DNA of 61,945 bases, taken from positions 1 through 61,945 of the forward strand of contig CALWKC010000014.1 of the NCBI GenBank assembly GCA_944381165.1, written 5' to 3'. Origin of the DNA: an uncultured Lachnospira sp. (lineage in GTDB: Bacteria > Bacillota > Clostridia > Lachnospirales > Lachnospiraceae). The position numbers and the translations under genes were made by a program. Shown here in pieces: positions 59,940 through 61,945 of the stretch. How positions within the stretch are numbered: the first letter of the stretch is position 1; each line of letters begins with the position of its first letter. A model generated the notes under the pieces. The model saw only the letters and a list, made by a program, of their open reading frames with translations, was not told the DNA's origin and ran no database searches.

Positions 59940-60648
59940 GCCGGGCATAAGAAAGCTGCTCGAGAAAATAATTTCCGGAAATGAGGAATTTGAAGTTGTC
60001 GCGTCCTGCGGCAGTTTTCATGAGGCTGTTGAAAAATATTCACTGTTTAAGCCGGATATTGTGTTTATGGATATAGAGATAAAGGAGGACGAGGCTGACG
60101 AGACCGCAAGCTCACGGGTAAACGGCGCCCAGTGCGCGAGAATTCTTTCAAATCTCAATACAAAATTAAAAATAATATTTGTGACTGCCCACAGTGAATA
60201 TATGTCAAACGCATTTGATATTTACGCATATGATTATATTGTGAAGCCGTTTGATACCGGGCGGATAGAGCGCACCCTGAGAAGAATTCTCGAAAACGAA
60301 AGGACGGCTGCGCCTGAAATTCACGATAAGCTGATGATACGAGGCAGGGAGAGCACAAGTTTTATAGATATAGACGAGATTGTTATGGTTGAGCGCCAGG
60401 GAGGAACTACAAAAATACACGCGCTTCAGGGCTTGTTTACAACATCAATGGGCATTGGCGAAATAGAGGAAAAACTCAAGAAGCCGCAGTTTATGAGAAG
60501 TCATAAATCATTTATCATCAACATGGACTATGTCAGCAGAATAGAGCCTTACGGAAGGTGGACGTACATAGTAAAATTCAGAGGAAAAGATTACGATGCG
60601 CTTATAACAACTGCAAAATATGATGAAATTAAAAAAATATACGGCTGA
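59914..60648 (+). CDS. LytTR-family response regulator
   Basis: A 244-residue regulator. The receiver keeps E7/D8, phosphoacceptor Asp53 in IVFMDIEI and the switch lysine in DYIVKPF. The LytTR domain (about 135-243) has IDEIVMVERQGGTTKI, FMRSHKSFIINMDYVSRIEPYGRW and TTAKYDEIKKIYG. An unusual acidic insertion (KEDEADETASSRVNG) follows the phosphoacceptor strand. GGAGG precedes the ATG. It pairs with the kinase at 58672, unlike the orphan regulator at 13415. Confidence 0.88.
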   Translation: MRVMIVEDEPGIRKLLEKIISGNEEFEVVASCGSFHEAVEKYSLFKPDIVFMDIEIKEDEADETASSRVNGAQCARILSNLNTKLKIIFVTAHSEYMSNAFDIYAYDYIVKPFDTGRIERTLRRILENERTAAPEIHDKLMIRGRESTSFIDIDEIVMVERQGGTTKIHALQGLFTTSMGIGEIEEKLKKPQFMRSHKSFIINMDYVSRIEPYGRWTYIVKFRGKDYDALITTAKYDEIKKIYG

Positions 60649-60672
60649 GTGAAATGAAGGAGGTTGATGAAA

Positions 60673-61161
60673 ATGAATGATTTGTACACAAGAGACAGAA
60701 TGAACCGCAATAATGCGGATTTTGAGGGGAGCGGTATCGGAAGCGGGAGATATGACTCGCGGGAGGAACAGAAGGCTAAAATTTCGGATGCAAAGCTTCC
60801 TGTGGTAATTCTTTTTTTCATGGCGATAGGTCTTGCGGGTATTATTTATATGCATGTAAATGAATTAAAGCATATTATTAACGGAACTCCGGTGACTCTC
60901 GATTATGTATCGGGACAGAGAAGCGCTACATGGAAAGCGCCTGACGGAAATACATATTCGTATGAATGTGATTGGGCGAGAGTTAAGGACGGCAAAGTTA
61001 CAATTTATTATATGGGAACGGATTACCGCAATGCGGTTGTTGTCTCAAGCATACAGTCATGGTTGATGTTTTACGGATTCTTTGTTGCCGTAATCGGGGC
61101 AATCATTTTTTGGATATATAAGATATTCCATAAGAAGAAGCATGCAGTAAACAGGAATTGA
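60673..61161 (+). CDS. Small membrane protein of unknown function
   Basis: A 162-residue protein with a charged head, two spans (about 40-60 and 124-148) and a beta-rich outside loop of about 60 residues between them (VTLDYVSGQRSATWKAPDG, YMGTDYRNAVVV). The arrangement recalls DUF3592-type proteins. The start at 60673 sits nine bases after AAGGAGG; an ATG two codons earlier is too close. It follows the response regulator by 24 bases and may be in the same operon. Confidence 0.6.
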   Translation: MNDLYTRDRMNRNNADFEGSGIGSGRYDSREEQKAKISDAKLPVVILFFMAIGLAGIIYMHVNELKHIINGTPVTLDYVSGQRSATWKAPDGNTYSYECDWARVKDGKVTIYYMGTDYRNAVVVSSIQSWLMFYGFFVAVIGAIIFWIYKIFHKKKHAVNRN

Positions 61162-61168
61162 CAGGAAT

Positions 61169-61206
61169 AAAATGAGCTGCGCATATTTAATGCGGCAGCT
61201 CATTTT
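61169..61206. terminator. Bidirectional terminator between convergent genes
   Basis: AAAATGAGCTGC pairs with GCAGCTCATTTT (with GCAT/ATGC inside the loop), with A and T tracts on both sides. Confidence 0.85.
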
Positions 61207-61213
61207 ATTGCGG

Positions 61214-61915
61214 TTATTTAATTTCGGTACCGTATACTGTATGGTCCTTAAAATGTGTACTGTTTATTCCTCCCACTAAGGTGGAGTCTGAAAACCATGT
61301 GCTCTTGTTTAGGATGAATAATGAGTTCACAGCAGGACAAGTGTATGAATAGTCTGTCCATAAGCTGTAGTCGGTCACCTGTACTTCTATCAGATAGTCG
61401 CCGTAATCGTATAAAAGACCAATATTGCCTGTTTTTCCGTATTCAGTGTCATAATATTTTTCAAGAATACAATTCGGCTCCCCAAGAGTCTCCCTTATAA
61501 ACTCCAAATCATCATTGTTTTCAAAGGAAACCATGGAATAACGGAGCGCGGCAGCTTCTTTATCCAAATCGGAAGTGAGATAATATTTAAAATATGAGCT
61601 GTTGGTATACAGGGTTATTGAGCCGTTTTCTGAAGCAGCCAATAACTCCTCAACATTATAAGACGTTCCGTTCTTATCATATATTGTTCCTGTGAACTTA
61701 GACGCGTCAAACTTGGTTGTGTCAAAATATTTATGACAATAACCTATATCCTCTTCTTCCGCATCGTTAGTGTCGCTTTCCGTTTCTGCTTCGACAGACT
61801 GGCTTCCGCTCTGGTTATCAGAAACATCGTTATCATTGTCTGAGCTGCCGCCGCACCCTGTAAATACAGTAAGAATAAATACACACAGCAAAATAAATAT
61901 CAGTTTCTTTTTCAT
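61214..61915 (-). CDS. Lipoprotein of unknown function
   Basis: A 233-residue lipoprotein (lipobox FTGC, Cys21) with an acidic, low-complexity linker (about 24-55, Asp/Ser/Glu) and a C-terminal domain of about 175 residues with many aromatics (YFDTTKFDASKFTGTIYD, GLLYDYGDYLIEVQVTDY). I do not recognise a family. GGGGAC upstream is a weak ribosome site. It is monocistronic as seen here. Confidence 0.7.
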   Translation of the reverse strand: MKKKLIFILLCVFILTVFTGCGGSSDNDNDVSDNQSGSQSVEAETESDTNDAEEEDIGYCHKYFDTTKFDASKFTGTIYDKNGTSYNVEELLAASENGSITLYTNSSYFKYYLTSDLDKEAAALRYSMVSFENNDDLEFIRETLGEPNCILEKYYDTEYGKTGNIGLLYDYGDYLIEVQVTDYSLWTDYSYTCPAVNSLFILNKSTWFSDSTLVGGINSTHFKDHTVYGTEIK

Positions 61916-61945
61916 GTTTTGTCCCCGCTTTCATAAATTTATATT

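Overview
The window looks like a chromosomal segment of a low-GC Gram-positive anaerobe of the Clostridia, most likely a Lachnospiraceae member. Support comes from T-box leaders and an FMN riboswitch, a perfect CIRCE operator, AGGAGG-type ribosome sites, LytTR regulators, lipobox lipoproteins, a Crh-like HPr paralogue and small families typical of that group (DUF5721, DUF6465, DUF1540). No plasmid, phage, transposase or CRISPR gene is visible. Family names come from reading motifs, not from database searches.

Layout. 1-6.2 kb: fructose operon (DeoR regulator, 1-phosphofructokinase, EIIABC) followed by HPr and enzyme I, so fructose uptake and the general PTS sit together. 6.2-12.2 kb, mostly minus strand: DUF1540 protein, signal peptidase I with an acidic extension, CIRCE-linked htpG, a DUF5721 protein, and an ABC permease/ATPase pair without a binding protein. 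12.4-23.1 kb: DHH phosphoesterase, then an accessory locus made of a LytTR regulator, two secreted cysteine/aromatic-rich proteins, four tandem paralogous lipoproteins, a membrane-tethered relative and a multi-subunit ABC-2 exporter. Its promoter, leader, secreted protein and lipoprotein form a module duplicated with an exact 3,565-bp offset. 23.2-28.8 kb: tRNA-Thr, a ClpP-like protease, a PflX-like radical SAM protein, a GH13 debranching-enzyme homologue lacking all three catalytic acids, a TPR protein and a HAD phosphatase.

28.9-36.2 kb: T-box-controlled trpEGCFBA (no trpD), then a small unknown protein, a Crh-like protein and a DUF6465 protein. 36.4-42.4 kb: CarD-like regulator, polysaccharide deacetylase, exonuclease III, T-box-controlled valS and a lone PAS protein. 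42.4-48.4 kb: aminotransferase, FMN-riboswitch/ribU, a lipoprotein with 11-residue repeats, a DUF362 lipoprotein, an aldo/keto reductase remnant with an internal deletion and an ArsP-type permease. 48.4-55.1 kb: NAD synthetase, a foldase-like protein, two HAD phosphatases, an ArsB/NhaD-type transporter and a cytidylate-kinase-like protein. 55.1-61.9 kb: metallophosphoesterase, a DUF975 fusion membrane protein, a palindrome cluster, a histidine kinase/NfeD/LytTR response-regulator operon and membrane or lipoproteins at the end.

The two most novel signals are the duplicated secreted-protein/lipoprotein/ABC locus (13.4-23.1 kb), and a dispersed family of about 130-bp three-hairpin palindromic elements. 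That family has four copies here. Each starts at the T-tract of an intrinsic terminator, in the same orientation relative to transcription, and two lie inside T-box leaders.
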